Under the pieces are notes generated by a model, which ran no database searches, was not told the origin of the DNA, and was given only the letters and a program-made list of their open reading frames with translations. Of a DNA stretch of 64,000 nucleotides, positions 1-12,053 are shown piece after piece. This DNA is from Hsuehochloa calcarea (taxonomy: Eukaryota > Streptophyta > Magnoliopsida > Poales > Poaceae), in contig CM070599.1 of NCBI GenBank assembly GCA_036346395.1, positions 33,471,232 through 33,535,231 on the forward strand. Direction: 5' to 3'. The position numbers and the translations under genes were made by a program. Every line of letters begins with the position of its first letter. Within the stretch, counting starts at the first letter, position 1.

Positions 1-165
1 TGCAGAGGTGTTTAGATATTCTGAACATGTCGGAACAACTGATTCCTCTGGTTGCGCCGCTGATGGTGGCGGTGAATCCTCATCCATCCGGTCGATCTCA
101 CTGGTCTGAGCGAGCGGCGAACCTGTGAAGGAAGAGGATGATGATGACATAGCGTCATGTTCCAT
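1..165 (-). CDS. Partial open frame at window edge, Ser/acidic-rich N-terminus (unknown)
   Basis: An open frame starts at ATG 165-163 and stays open through 55 codons to the window edge. It begins MEHDAMSSSSSSF, followed by a Ser/Asp/Glu/Pro-rich stretch with MDEDSPPPSAAQPEESVV. Low-complexity acidic and serine-rich starts are common in plant nuclear proteins and in hAT transposases that carry a BED zinc finger, but no diagnostic motif lies within the window. It is not a continuation of the SDR gene to its right: it has its own ATG and a different composition. The product is unknown. The open frame could also be chance, although its composition looks protein-like. Confidence 0.4.
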   Translation of the reverse strand, partial: MEHDAMSSSSSSFTGSPLAQTSEIDRMDEDSPPPSAAQPEESVVPTCSEYLNTSA

Positions 166-1679
166 GGCGCAGATGCATGCATGCATCCATATCAAGGTTG
201 ACGTAGTCCGCCAAGTTGAACTAGTTCTCCCCGTCCCATGATCCTGCCATGGTCGAATAGGCGACAATGGGGCGAAGTGGAAATGAGGATTGCTGAGCTA
301 GGAAATCTTCAAGAACTCAACGCATTCCTCCCCACGGACGGCGCCAGTCATCGACGATCGAGTCGCCGATTTTACGAAATAAAAAGAGGAAAATGACAAA
401 GAGTTCTTAGATGAGAATGATACTGATCTTTATTACAATGAACTGGCTGTTACAGGGGGTGTCTTCGACAAGTTAGTGAACTAGCCATAATTACACTTGG
501 TGTATTACTTGCTACTGCTCTAATTGTCTTCAGATCGCTGGGTCTTGTCTGGATTCAGATGCAGATGCCTCTGTAGATTCGATCATCTATTATTAAATAA
601 CTGCGAAGAGGTGGCAGTTGCTCTAGGAGAAGACACCTCTTGGAAGTGACGTGTCTGGTCGGGGAGGCAATTCCAGTAACTGATCGTTGGTTGGAGTTAA
701 CGAGAGACAAAACTGTTAAGCGGTTGTTGTCAATGACTTAGGGTGGGAAACGTCGTATGGATTGGAACAATTAAGACACATATTTCATTCATCACACGGA
801 AGAAAGATACTTAGAACAGGGTCCAAGTGCTAGTTCAGAGTCTTTACGAGTAGCTATCTGGTCGAGCAATGGGTACAGGGCCCCCTCCGACAAGGATACT
901 TGTAGAGCAGCCTCTGGAATTCTAATGACCACAGGGATCGTTAGCTTCGAGGTTCATGACCACATAAGCTATATGGCTACTAATTAATATCTAGGAATTA
1001 AATCATTATCATCAGTGTGCAAAGACGACGTACAGAGAATATCACACAAGACCCAATCGAGGATGCGCAGGCCGAATGCACCCACGGAGCACCAACCACC
1101 AAAACTGAAAGCCCTTCTTTCACACAAGATCAAGCCAAAGCCATCCGAATTCCACCTCCAATCGGCGCAATATCAAGCCATCGCCGCACCTCAACAAAAA
1201 AGAGGGAGCAAAATCCGAGATGCACAAAATAGGGGAAGGATCTGATCCTCACTGCTGGCAGCGCCGGGCTCAGCCATAGAGGCATGGTGGCTCCAAAACC
1301 TCAAGAACTGAAATCAAATCGGGGAAGAAGAACCAAAAGAGGGAGAGAGAGCTCATTGTTTTCGGGGGTGAAGAAAGAGGAAAGGAGGAGCCATCTTAAG
1401 AAGAAGATAGAAGCAGCGAGGTAGCAGCCAACGACCGGCATGCAAAGCACATTGGCCGCCCACGCCTCCAGCACCGCCACGCTCGCGAGAGAGCCGCCTA
1501 GGCCACTCACGCATAAGGATAGGGCTGGAGACTGAGTCTCTCTAGCATTATCTCTTCCTCTTCTCTCACCGACAAGTGGGCCCCACCTTCTTTTATTTTC
1601 CTTTTAATTTTCCATTTCTTATTTTCTCTAATGAGAAATTACCAAATGACCCTCAGTTATACAATAGAAATCTCAAGGA
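166..1679. other. Intergenic or transposon-derived sequence, no recognisable gene
   Basis: No domain-bearing frame was recognised on either strand. The 1040-1560 part is purine-rich and G-rich, with short frames in several phases, and resembles a retroelement leader or 5' UTR. No LTR pair, terminal inverted repeat or primer-binding site could be placed with confidence. Confidence 0.4.
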
Positions 1680-1972
1680 ATTTGGATCACTGAATTGAAA
1701 GTTACGTGATCTTCGCAGGTTGTTGTCCTTGCAGCCGACGGTCAGACCACCAGTCCAAGCGGTCAGATCAGCTAGTCAAGCGGTCAATCCTGTCAGGTCA
1801 CGGTCAAACATGCCATAGGTTTTTGATCTAAGGGGTTTGTCGGGTTCAACATAAGACTTTCGTTGTGTTTGTGTTTTGATTTTTATAACTTCCATAGTTA
1901 TTAAGGTAAAGAAGAAGTTGAATACAAGTAGTGTTCTTATTCACCTCCTTTAGTCGGTATTCCGGTCCAACA
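1680..1972 (+). repeat. 3' end of a long LTR (fragment), related to the LTR at 28771-30430
   Basis: It contains repeated GGTCAGAC/CGGTCA blocks around 1740-1800. It then has an LTR-like 3' end with the order TTATTCACCTCC, TAGTCGG, CCGGTCCAACA, terminating in CA at 1972. The same order appears at 30400-30430 (ATTCACCCCCCTATAGTCGCC, GGTCCAAC). I read it as the tail of an LTR of the same family, lying just downstream of SDR exon 3. The 5' boundary was not found. Confidence 0.5.
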
Positions 1973-2095
1973 GTTTTAGTTAGTGAGAACGACGAACGTA
2001 TGAGAATATTTCTCGAGCCCACTATCATCAATTAATTCAATGAATTTTCTCCTGTCTTGCTGATCTGAAATATTATGAATCACATGAGCACTTAC

Positions 2096-5000
2096 GTTAA
2101 GAAGGCCAAGCTGTGAGCTGATGTTTAGGATCCGGCTGGTGGCCGGCGATCGCCGGAAAAGTGGCAGGAGTGCTTCGGTCAACATCTTGGCCCCGTAGAA
2201 GTTCGTCCTTAGGACCGTCTCGGCGTGCTCCACCGAGTTGGTGTCGATTTCATTGAACGACACAGCAGCATTGTTCACCTACGCAAACATGCAAGCATGA
2301 GTAAACTGAAATTCAGCAACACAGAAAAGCCAGTTCATCTTAGAACCGAGTACGTGGAGCTGTTGTAGAGGCTTCACCATTCTTTGCTTGCAACCTTTAA
2401 TGTTAGAGCTAAGAGTGGAAACGACACTAGTGACTACTGAGTAGTATCTATGGTTGTTGATCTAAACCGAAAATAAACACACGCAAACACAGTGGAACCC
2501 TACAACGCGAATGCAAAAACACACAAAAAAAAATTATGCCGCCGGAACAATAACAACTTTTCTGATTTTTCTCTTACTCTATTGCTCTTGTTCACCAAAT
2601 CTAATTACATGGGCGCCCTTTTAGCAAACGACTATCCGTATCCGGAAAAGATTCTACGTATCCTGAAGGGATACCACACAAACTCTATAATTCATAATGA
2701 ATAATGTAGGACTATGTAAACAAACTATGTAAAATCTAGATATATCATATGCACAAATATTACTAACAAATCACTCCATAATATTTGTGCACTTACTTAT
2801 TAAGGTAGTCGGTCTCAACTACGACTTGCCCAACTGTTACTCAATACAAGACAGCGAACACATCTCCTCAACGTCCTAGACTCAACTCCACAGACTCGAC
2901 TCAAGACGGCGACCACATCTCCTCAACGTCCCGGACTCAACTTCACAGACTCACATAAATACAGCACCGCAACCGTCTAGCACCAACACAACGCTTTCAG
3001 CTTGGTAACGCGCAATTCATCTTATGGTCTACCGATGTGCACCACTATCTATTACACATGCAAGTATGCATGCAAACAACTAACTCAATGTGCTAACATG
3101 CACACACATATGACTCGATACTATTGCTCCTACATGCATTGACTCAACTACATGCATGTGGTCGCCAAGATCGCGTTGCGCGGTAGCTGCTAGCTCCGCT
3201 ATGCCCAGCGTCGCTGCCGTCGAAACTAGCCCGCATCAAGCCACTAGCCGTGCCACGTCGCCGGCTGCCCGTGCCCACCGTGCACCTCCGCCGCACCAAC
3301 ACGCTGCCAGGAGTCACCGCGTGCGCACTCCCTCCGCGTGCTACGGTAGCCCATCGCTTTGCCATGCTACGCCACGCTCGCGCCGTAGCAGCGCACGCAC
3401 CGCCGCTCCGTTGGCCGTCCGCACGCCCGTCGTGCTGCTTTCCTGTCGAGCCACCACCGAGCGCCATGCATTCGCCACACGCCCAACGTCGCCGACGCGC
3501 CTCAGAGCACGCTGTCAAGCGTGCTCTGAGCCATGGCACATCCCGCCACCACGCGCCCTCAGGTGCTGCCGTGCCTGCCGCCACGCCGAATATGCTACCC
3601 CGGAAGTAGAGACCACCCCTCCCAAGGCAGTAGCTAGGGTTTCGAACCTAGAGCTCTGATACCAATTGTTGGTTCAAATAGAAGATAAACACACGCAAAC
3701 ACAATGGAACCCTAGAACGTGAATGCAAGAACACAAGAATTTTTTTTGTGTCGCCGAAACAACAACAGCTTTTCGATTTTTTTTTTTTGCTCTATTGCTC
3801 TTGTTCACCAAATCTAATTACAGGTGTGTCCTTTTATTGAGAGCAAACGGCTATTCGTATCCGGAAAAGATTCTACGCATCCTAAAAGAATACCACACAA
3901 ACTCTAAAATCCATAATGAATAATGTTTAAATACTATAGAATTACGTAAATAAACTTTATATAAAATCTAGATATACTATAGGTACAAATATAACTAACA
4001 GCGCTGTAGCTTTCACCCCAAGGTCTCGAGTCACTACTTTCCAAATGCTCTTGACATCAGCTGATGACCTGCTGGCATAGATGGGCCAACAAACAGATGG
4101 GGATCCATGAGATCAAACCATGAAAAAATCTGAAAAGTTCAATCTGAACTCGAGTGGACTATGTTATCATTGATTATTCAGGTATGGACCACCACCATTT
4201 GGGTTATACAGTTATTCTAGACAACAGCACACCTAGCTTGACCATGGCCCAGTCGGCCTGGCCTGTTCATGACTACAGCTGAACTGCTGAACAGTATCCT
4301 TGGTTCGCACCGCACCGCACAGCAACGCATACGTTTGCTGCAGCTAAGGTCAAGACTGGGTAGATTTTTGTTCAGTAACTTAGTGTGTTATACTCAAAAA
4401 AACATATAAATTAATTGCAAGTAAGGTTTGAACAGTTCCAAAGTAGAAATGTCTGAATATCTGATTATGCAAACGTAGACAAAACTGACTAACTGATAGA
4501 ATGATTTGACTAGAGAACAATATGTTAAAATTATGAACAAAATCTGGTAAAAACAATGGTAGAGGATGCACGTCATTATCACCTAGTCGCAACTAGAGCC
4601 AATGGAAAGCATGTAAAGGGGGACAGATATCAAATTGTGACTTGGTTGAGTGCTCGAGTTGGCCTCCGAACCGAACGCAAGCAAAAAACCAAAACCAACA
4701 GGCCTGCACTGTGCCGACGGTACCTAGAGAGAGCAGGAAAAGCATCAATCTCCTCACCACGAACGAAACAAACCTTGGACCAGTTGCCGGCCGTCGCTGT
4801 CCGGTGGCACAAAAGGCGCGGGGTCGTCACAGCACGGTCCGGACGCCGATCCGAGCGGTCGTCAGGCGCCAATCAACGCCCGCCTGCGGCTGTAGCTTTG
4901 CCTTTCCCCCGACGCGACATGACATTTTTATTCGGTTGGTCGCTGGCTAGCCGTGGGCCGTGGCGCGCCAGGAGGGCGTACCACGAGAGTTGCAGAGAGA

Positions 5001-5645
5001 AGAGAGAGCAATAACGCGGTGTGAAATGAAATCGATCCTAATCCGGTGCGAAGCGAGGCGCACATGCTACTCCTACGCTAGGGATCGCGATACCACGATA
5101 CGTATCGATGCGAGCGGTGTGGGTGGATATCCATGTCTGATCTTCTATATAGTACAAGGCGGAATAAATTAGTGGTAGAAGAGGATAGGTAATTAACCGA
5201 GCTGCTCACTCACCAAGATGTCGAGCCCGCCGACGGCGTCGCGGAGCCAGGCGGCGAAGCCCGCGACCGAGGCGGCGTCGGCGACGTCGAGGCGGCGGAA
5301 GACGACGGGGAGCCCCCGCTCACGGAGCGGCGCGGCGGCGGCCTCCCCTCGCGCGTCGTCCCGCGCGGTGAGCACCACGGTGAGGCCGTGCTCTGCGAGC
5401 CGCGCGGCCAGCGCGTGCCCGATGCCCCGGTTCGCGCCGGTCACCACGGCCACCGTCTCCCGCGACCACCACACCCTGCACGATGCACACGACCCACGGA
5501 AAACGTGACGAACCCCATCATCAGCCACCAGCGCCGGCCCCGGCCGCGATCCACAGAACCAAGAACGCGTGCAGGGAGAGAGAAGAGGAATTGCCGCGAG
5601 TGATTACCGCGTGGGAGACAACTCCTTGGAGCCCGAGTAGTCCAT
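2096..5645 (-). CDS. Short-chain dehydrogenase/reductase, 5' three exons (incomplete in window)
   Basis: This is a classical NADP(H)-type SDR, most like the plant neomenthol dehydrogenase/salutaridine reductase group, which reduces or oxidises carbonyls in the cytosol. Exons on the minus strand are 5645-5608 (ATG, 38 nt), 5475-5214 and 2278-2096. Junctions are CGCG|GTAATC, TGCAG|GGTG, TTG|GTGAGT, TAG|GTGAAC and AAC|GTAAGT, and the phases agree. The 161 encoded residues include the Rossmann cofactor loop TGANRGIG (about 25-32), the LDVAD segment, VNNA (101-104, the NNAG-like motif) and NISSQLG, where the catalytic Ser lies (about 155). The catalytic YxxxK and C-terminus belong to later exons. 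I found no match for them between 2095 and 1, so they are either beyond the edge or lost. Exon 1 was chosen because it alone gives an ATG and a matching phase. Intron 2 (2.9 kb) carries a TRIM-like element. Confidence 0.75.
2455..2768 (-). repeat. 3' LTR of the TRIM-like element
   Basis: It starts TGTTGATC and ends TACTAACA. It aligns along its length with 3667-4000, sharing for example GATAAACACACGCAAACACA-like and TATCCGGAAAAGATTCTACG-like blocks. Confidence 0.7.
3667..4000 (-). repeat. 5' LTR of the TRIM-like element
   Basis: It starts TGTTGGTTC and ends ATAACTAACA. It lies two bases from the Met-tRNA-type primer-binding complement at 3653-3664. Confidence 0.7.
4001..5213. other. Remainder of SDR intron 2
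   Basis: No gene or clear repeat was recognised. The 4640-5000 part is GC-rich and open on both strands, but without a motif or conserved domain. Confidence 0.4.
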
Positions 5646-5774
5646 TGGATGGACGGCGCGGGCGCGGGCGAGGGGTCCGATTGCTCGGGTGGGTTGAGAA
5701 GGAGAGGTAATAGGGACGGGTGTTCGAGCCGCGGGTGCGCGGGACTGGCTGAGCAAGCTAAGCTAGGGAGTGAC

Positions 5775-5785
5775 ATATTTATACG
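5775..5785 (-). promoter_or_regulatory. TATA box of the SDR gene
   Basis: On the minus strand the sequence reads GTATAAATATG, about 130 bp upstream of the SDR start codon at 5645, with a GC-rich leader between. Position and sequence fit a plant TATA-driven promoter. Confidence 0.55.
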
Positions 5786-6580
5786 CGCGCTGCGTTACGC
5801 TACGCTAGTTGCCTGCCTGCCGCCGCTTCAAGTCAAAACGGACGGGCCGAATGCTCCCGGGAAGCTGTTGAGCGGCATGGGCAGAAGAGACTAGTCAATA
5901 GCCTTTGCGTTGCGTTGCTTTGCTATGCACGATTTGCTTCTGCTCGTCGCTACATGCGCTTTCAGCTGCTCCGGTTCTGCTTTATCTTGTCGAGCAGGCA
6001 TGCGTACGCCTGCCATGCGTTGCAGACAAACTGTTGCCGAGCAAAAATGACGGAATTCATTCAGGCAGCGCGGCAAGCTCACACGCTCGTGGGTGCTGTG
6101 AGTTTTACATGTTATCACGACAAAATCTGAACTCCACCCGTTTCGTCTTAACCCGCCTATCAACGAAACTCACTGGTGCGGTGTCTTTTTAGTTTTTACA
6201 TAGAAGTGACCCGGCAAGGGTTTTTTTTTTTTAACGTTTTTGCTAGTTCTCAGTTGGCTGGTTTTTTTTTTAAATCTAGGTATGTACAATTGCACACTAC
6301 TAAATTTAAAACTGTATTGACAAGTGATGTGCAATTTTTTAGCATAATTTTACTGTAACTTTTAGTTCTATTTGTTATTGTATTATATGGTTCACCTAAA
6401 TTTACTTTTGTATATTTTAGTTTTTTTTTTGTATTTTGTATGGTTCACCTAGATTTTTTTTGTCTAATTTAGAATTTTTCAACATAAAAAAAAACAGAAA
6501 TCATTGGATGGTGATCCAACGTTTCGAAGAAAGTAACTGTGTTTTAAGAAAATTTCAAACGAGTGTAGCTTAGTCAGTAC
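5786..6580. other. Intergenic spacer upstream of the SDR gene
   Basis: SDR upstream region, then AT-rich sequence with several T-runs (6220-6480). No gene was seen. Confidence 0.4.
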
Positions 6581-7658
6581 TCTTTTTTTAAGGAAACAAT
6601 AGGGAGGTCCTGACAGATACATGTTAAATTAAAAGGTGAATATGTACCAGAAGGGAAAGGGAAGAAATATACAACCCTTGAAGGGTTCGTAAAGACTCGA
6701 GCCAGTTAAGGAATTATGTTTTATAGGGTTCCTTCACTCTAAACATATGCAATGTGACTTCTCTACAAAACTGCATCTTCCAGCTAGTGAAAGTTGGATG
6801 GATATTTTCAAAAATTAGTCCATTGCGCTGCTTCCAAATATTCCAAATATTCCAAGATGCAATTATGAAAATGTCCATAAAGAATGGATATTGAAAAGTA
6901 GTTATGGTATTCCAAATCCCGATATAGAACATCTGTTGAACTTTGCCAATTTATATTGAGATAATGTCAGCAAGTCGTGTTAAATGAGCAGTCAAACACA
7001 ACCGTGATTACCTTGAATAGGGATATGCCTCCTTTGCACCATATTTTTAGTGTTAAGACAATTTGAAATTAGCAACCAAGCAAAAACCTTTTGTTTCATG
7101 GTACATTTAAACGTAGGAATGCGGCGATTGAAGATGCTGAAAGTATAGACTGTAATATTTCTGAGAAGAATATTTGCCATTGCCCCAAACGTAAGTTCAG
7201 ACATCATTGTCCTCCATAGAAAGATTCAGTTGCACCATCAAAAGTTGCAATCGATTATATTCTTCATACGCTTGTACTGTCAATGGAATATTGTAGAGTT
7301 TAGAGATCTCATTAGCATGAACATAACTGCAAACCGAAGATGCTTTATCTTTGGCAAAAGAAAACAGTCTTGGGAGTCTTTGGAACATCAGATTGTTACT
7401 CCAAGTATCCTGCCAAAAGTGAGCAGTAGTCCCAAAAACTATAGAGCAGTTGGAAATTGCTCGGGAACTTATCATGCATTCTCAGCACATCTTTCCACCA
7501 AAAGGATCATTCTTCTTTTGAAGCTTGAGATGATTTGTGCCGGTAATAAGTGGACAAAATAAAGATGAATCCAGGGAACTTCATGCTTATTGAAAAAATT
7601 ATGCAAATGCTTCATTAGCAAGGCTTCATTCTGAAATTTCAGATTTATTACTCCCAAG

Positions 7659-7866
7659 CATGGATCAAAATCCCGGTAACCGCCGGTTACCAGAAATACC
7701 GGTGGGTACCGGGTTAAAAAATAGTCAAAAAAATTCATATTTAAATTTAAATTCTAAATCCGTCGGTTACATCCGCAATTCAAATTTCTTCGGATGAATT
7801 TCGATTGAGTTTTCCGTTACCGGCCGCCTGGTGGGATTTTACCCGGTACCGGCATTTTGATCCTTG
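7659..7866. mobile_element. hAT-type MITE, 208 bp, inside the LINE
   Basis: The ends are CATGGATCAAAATCCCGGTA and the inverted TACCGGCATTTTGATCCTTG, giving near-perfect terminal inverted repeats of about 20 bp. Flanks CTCCCAAG (7651-7658) and TTCCCAAG (7867-7874) match at 7 of 8 bases, as expected for the 8-bp duplication of hAT transposons. The LINE reading continues on both sides. The interior has AAATTTAAATT blocks and GGTTACCGG-like repeats. Confidence 0.85.
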
Positions 7867-8159
7867 TTCCCAAGCCTCCTTTATGTTTAGGCTTACAAAC
7901 CTTATCCCAAGCTACTAAGGATTACCTTTTCGAATTCATATCAGATCCTTTCCAAAAACAATGCCTCCTAGCTCAAATATTATGTACAAAAGTGGTTGGG
8001 AGTTTGAGAACACATATGTAATACGTGGGCAACAAGGAAAACGTAACATTCACCATGAGTTCACGAGTAATCAACCTCCATAAGAAAGGTATTCTGAGCA
8101 AGCTACCAATCGCCTCTCCACTCTATCAATAAGTGGAGTAAAATCTTGGACTCTTAGTT

Positions 8160-9983
8160 TAGTGGTTCCTAGGGGGAGACCGAAATAAGTGAAAGGTAAG
8201 GTTGCGATTTGACAACCAAAAACACCAGCAAGGTTGGTCATTCACTCCTTCGAAACATTGAATGGAATCGTACAATATTTCATGTAATTTACCCGAAGGC
8301 CAGTTGATTGAGCACAAATTTCCAATAGACCCTTCAGACAAATGAGTTGCTGTGAATCGGCTTGCATGAATAGGAGGGTATCATCAACATATTGAATGAT
8401 GGGAAAATTAATGTGATCCTCTTTTGGAATTGGTAACTTAAGCAAATTCCTTTGACAAACTTCATTAACAATGGTCTGTAATAGGTCGGCAGCTATAACA
8501 ACTAAGAGCGATGATAAGGGATCACCCTATCGATCTCTGTTTTGCAATGAAAAGTCTTGACATGCACTCCATTGAATAAAATAGATGAAGTCCCAGAGCT
8601 AAGAATGTTTCTAACCCATTGAATCCAGGTTACATTGAAACCTTTTTTCTCAAACATCAACAGAATGGTATTATGCTCTAATGTATCAAAAGCTTTTTCA
8701 AAATCTAGCTTGAGAAGAATAATTACCCTATTAGAGTGCTTCCATTGGTGTTAATATTCAAATTCCCAAGCCCAAAATTCATATCTTTTCTCAGATAACT
8801 CCAAAAATTGTGAAACCAATTTCTAAAATTTTCTAAAATCAAGATCTTGCTATTGGTACTGGTCTTGTTCATTTTGGAGTTCATTATTTATTGAGTTGGT
8901 ATTTATTTGCTCTCTTTGCCGCTGTGACTTTTTCCGGTACCTTCGACCGATTAGGATTCGACGACACCGGAGACCTCCCCTTCGACCAAGCTCAAGATCT
9001 CCAGGACCCCTCTGCCTTTAACCAAGGTGAGTCAATGCTTTGATCATTCCGAACCTACATTTTATGCAAACTATGTTTATTTAAAATAGCAAAGTTGCAT
9101 GCTTTAATTTTGTAATCAATGATATGTTAAAGCTTAAGGTAGTTAAATACCCATTTGTTGATTAATTACTTATTAAGCCATCCTTTGATAATTGAATCCA
9201 TTATTCCTTGTCACCCTAGTAAATATTTGGTAAATACTAGTATAGGTTGTACTTAAGCGACATGCTAGTCTTGCTTAAGTACCGGGACAATAACTGTCCC
9301 GATCATCATCCTTTAAACATGAAAAACGGTTTTAGGCAGTCATTGGATGTAAGATGACTGGTGTGTTGCGTTAATTGGTTTTCCTTCCCAAAACCCTAAT
9401 AACTTGCTATTACTGTCTGGGCGGATGGTATGAGGAATGGGATGTTGATGGGTGCTAATGTAGCCCAGGGAACGTGGTTAACTTTGGAATGAACCGCCCA
9501 GATAACCTTAAGGACTTAATCTTGTCATGACCTCCTGTGTAAAACAAGTACAACCGCAAGTCTGCAAATTGCAACTTGGCTTAGTAAATGTAACAAATCT
9601 TGGAAGTCATCTCATCGGTGGTCGAGCAAGATAGTGCAAGTAGTGGATTCGATCCAGCTTGAATGGGACACCAAAGGAAGGGTGAAGTCGCCAGCTACGC
9701 AAGTCGTGGTGGCAGACATCCCGCACAACTTATGGGACCCACCGCAAGTGGGGTTAGCCCATACTAGTGAGATGACGGAAGATAGGTAGTCCTGTATAGA
9801 TCAAGTTTTTATGAAGCGATATTGGTTGACATGCACTAGGGTCATGATAACACTTTGAAGTCTGTCAGCAAGTCCCTTTGTGATGAGCTTAAGGATCAAG
9901 TTTAGCAAAGAAATTGCTATGTAGTCATTCACATTCTCAGGAGAGTTTTTCTTAGGGACCAAAGTAACGTGTAAGGTGTTCAA
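8160..9983 (-). pseudogene. LINE reverse transcriptase remnant
   Basis: The reverse transcriptase of the LINE survives as separate blocks: PKKNSPENVNDY, KLITKGLADRLQ (9983-9801), LLKLDFEKAFD (near 8700) and FPIIQYVDDTLLFM (8445-8242). The YVDD active-site motif is kept, but the frame is broken by stops and by the insertion at about 8750-9782. It is not functional. Confidence 0.8.
8750..9782 (+). repeat. LTR-like fragment inserted in the LINE reverse transcriptase
   Basis: This 1-kb segment aligns co-linearly with about 24090-25110. Shared blocks include TTTTTCCGGTAC, AACCAAGGTGAGTC, CTTTGATCATT, GCTTAAGGTAGTTAAATAC and TACTTAAGCGACATGCTAG. The LINE coding sequence stops at its edges. No target duplication was identified. 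It is a fragment of the longer element at 22618-26164. Confidence 0.75.
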
Positions 9984-10561
9984 ACTCTACAAATTTAAGA
10001 CATCCTTGCTGAAAACATCACAAAGCTGCAAAACAACATGTGAAATAATATTCCAATATGTTTCAACAAAAAGTCCAGTAAAACCATTTGGACCTGGGGC
10101 TTTATCTAAGGGTAATATTTTTACTACCTACCCAATTTCAGCCTTTATAAAGGCTCCCATAAGAAACCCAAGTTATCTCTTCTCTCAATTAGATTGTCCA
10201 AATCAATGTACATACGAGGATTGGATGTGACCCCCATTCTATGAAGAGTTTTCCAAATGATAGCAGCATTCTCATTTTGATTTGTTACTAAGCGTCCATC
10301 CTGGGCTGCGAAGATAGCAATTCGATTTCTTATGTATTGCTCTGTAGCTAACGCATGAAAGAACTTTGTGTTCTCATCTTCAAACTGGACCCATCGACGT
10401 GTACATCTTTTTTCCCAATATAACTGCTTATATCTCAATAATCTGACTTTGTGCCTTTTGATAATGTTTCTGAAATTCCATTTAGGAATACTCAGTTATC
10501 TTTGCTCCTCAAGACCATCCATCGATTGATTACTATGTTAATTTGTGATAATGCCAATAAG

Positions 10562-12053
10562 AGGGAGGTGAATAGTTGTGAAAGATTTTTCTCACCCATT
10601 CTTAACAGAAAGACTTGGATCACTAGAATCAGCTCCAATCAAGAACAGCAGCCGTGTTCTTTAATTCTTGCCAAGAACAAGACCCTAGATTGGTTTGCTG
10701 ATAGACAACCGAAAGAACATGTTGCCAAACCTTGGCCTTTTTCTGGAGATAACACAACAACCCCGCCACATGCACCTTGGTTTCGTGGAAGCCGCCCTTG
10801 TATGTTAGATCGTCTGACAGCCTGCGTCACGAGGTCGCTTGCCCACACGTCCTGGTTCTGCACGTCGACGCAAACTCGCCGCTCCCCTGAAACGTCATCT
10901 ATATGACCTGGATGTTGACGAGCAGCCAACGCGACAGCCAAAAAAACCTCATCTATATGATGAGGGCATCTTTAATAGTTAGAGGTAATATATCTTTAAC
11001 ATATGCTACATCATCTTTAGAGATAGCATCTTCAATATATAGTCTTCTAGCACACTCTCCAACATTTATATTTTATAATTTTTCTTTGAAACCAGCCCAC
11101 ATGTCAACTTGAGTAGATTAATGTATTACATCTTGTTTCGTGTGCACGATAATTTTTTAGAAAGAGATGATATCTCTCTCTCTTCTCCCCATCTCTCCTC
11201 TATGTAGAATTTTGTTAATGTGACATAGCTAAAAGACGATAATAATTCTCATACACAAAACTCAAGACCACCAAAAACCATATGTATATCCTAGAGTTCA
11301 CGCTGGCAGCCAGGGACCAATCCCTAAGGTGGTTTCTCTATTCCTTCTCCCAAACAGAAAAACCAACTGCCAAAGCCCTTACGGCCAAAATCTCATTAAC
11401 TCAAATGCGAGACCAACCAATCCACAGCTAGCAACTCACGTACCAGAAAACAAGTCGTCGCTTGCACAAATTCATGTCAAGAAGAACAAGCCGCCGCTAG
11501 CACATAACGTCGGCCAAAAATCCTATAACCGAGGACCCAAAACCTAGCCAACATATTTGCCGCCGCCAACACCAAATCACCTACCGGATTCCCCTCACGC
11601 GGCAATAGTCCTGGCCCCACTACGTGGCCTCAACACCCGGTTACAAAATACAATCCGACCCCAACAAACAAGGACCCTCTAAGCTTTTCCAATTTTGAAT
11701 ATCTCAACATGATCACGTATTGTAACATTCGAACCGTATCTCTATAGTTCTAATATACATCATTCATCTTTTATCTACACGTGCCCCAACTCGAACTCAG
11801 TCTGTCTCCTTCAGCATTCTCAACCCTATGGACCACGACTTCGCACCAAGCCATCTCCTGATTTTCGTCGTAGACCAAGATTGCCTCTGAGTTACTTTGC
11901 ACATGCAAATACCAAAAAAACCTCTTTTCCCGGTACAAGTTTTTCTCAACTTGACCGATATAAGTTCACACACTACACGCCTCAATTATCATCAGTAAGC
12001 AACATTATCAATTATTCATCAACTAATTTATTCGAAACCTAACCACATGGTCT
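10562..12053. mobile_element. Unclassified insertion in the LINE
   Basis: LINE protein similarity stops near 12055 and resumes near 10560, so about 1.5 kb in between is foreign. The left end contains GAGGGAGGTGAATAG, the inverse of the ATTCACC-type LTR tail seen at 1940 and 30400, which suggests an LTR fragment. 10960-11070 has TCTTTAATAG/TCTTCAATAT motifs like a small MITE. No coding domain was recognised. Confidence 0.45.

Larger units (their letters stand above)
2455..4000 (-). mobile_element. TRIM-like non-autonomous LTR retrotransposon in SDR intron 2
   Basis: Two direct repeats of 314 bp (2455-2768) and 334 bp (3667-4000) both run TGTTG...CTAACA. They flank an 884-bp interior with no gag or pol. 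Two bases before the right LTR, 3653-3664 reads GCTCTGATACCA, the complement of TGGTATCAGAGC, the primer-binding site matching initiator Met-tRNA. The element is therefore minus-oriented, with its 5' LTR on the right. The GC-rich interior around 3150-3600 has long frames on both strands that look like base-composition artefacts. The flanks ATGGT and GCGCT do not match, so no target duplication is visible. Confidence 0.75.

Noticed and set aside
3144..3659. Frames of 119-167 codons inside the TRIM-like element
   Set aside because: Overlapping on both strands, Cys/His/Arg/Ala-rich by composition only, and the interior of TRIMs is normally non-coding.
4556..5014. 152-codon plus-strand frame in SDR intron 2
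   Set aside because: GC-rich, overlapped by frames on the other strand, no domain. Lies within an intron of a supported gene.
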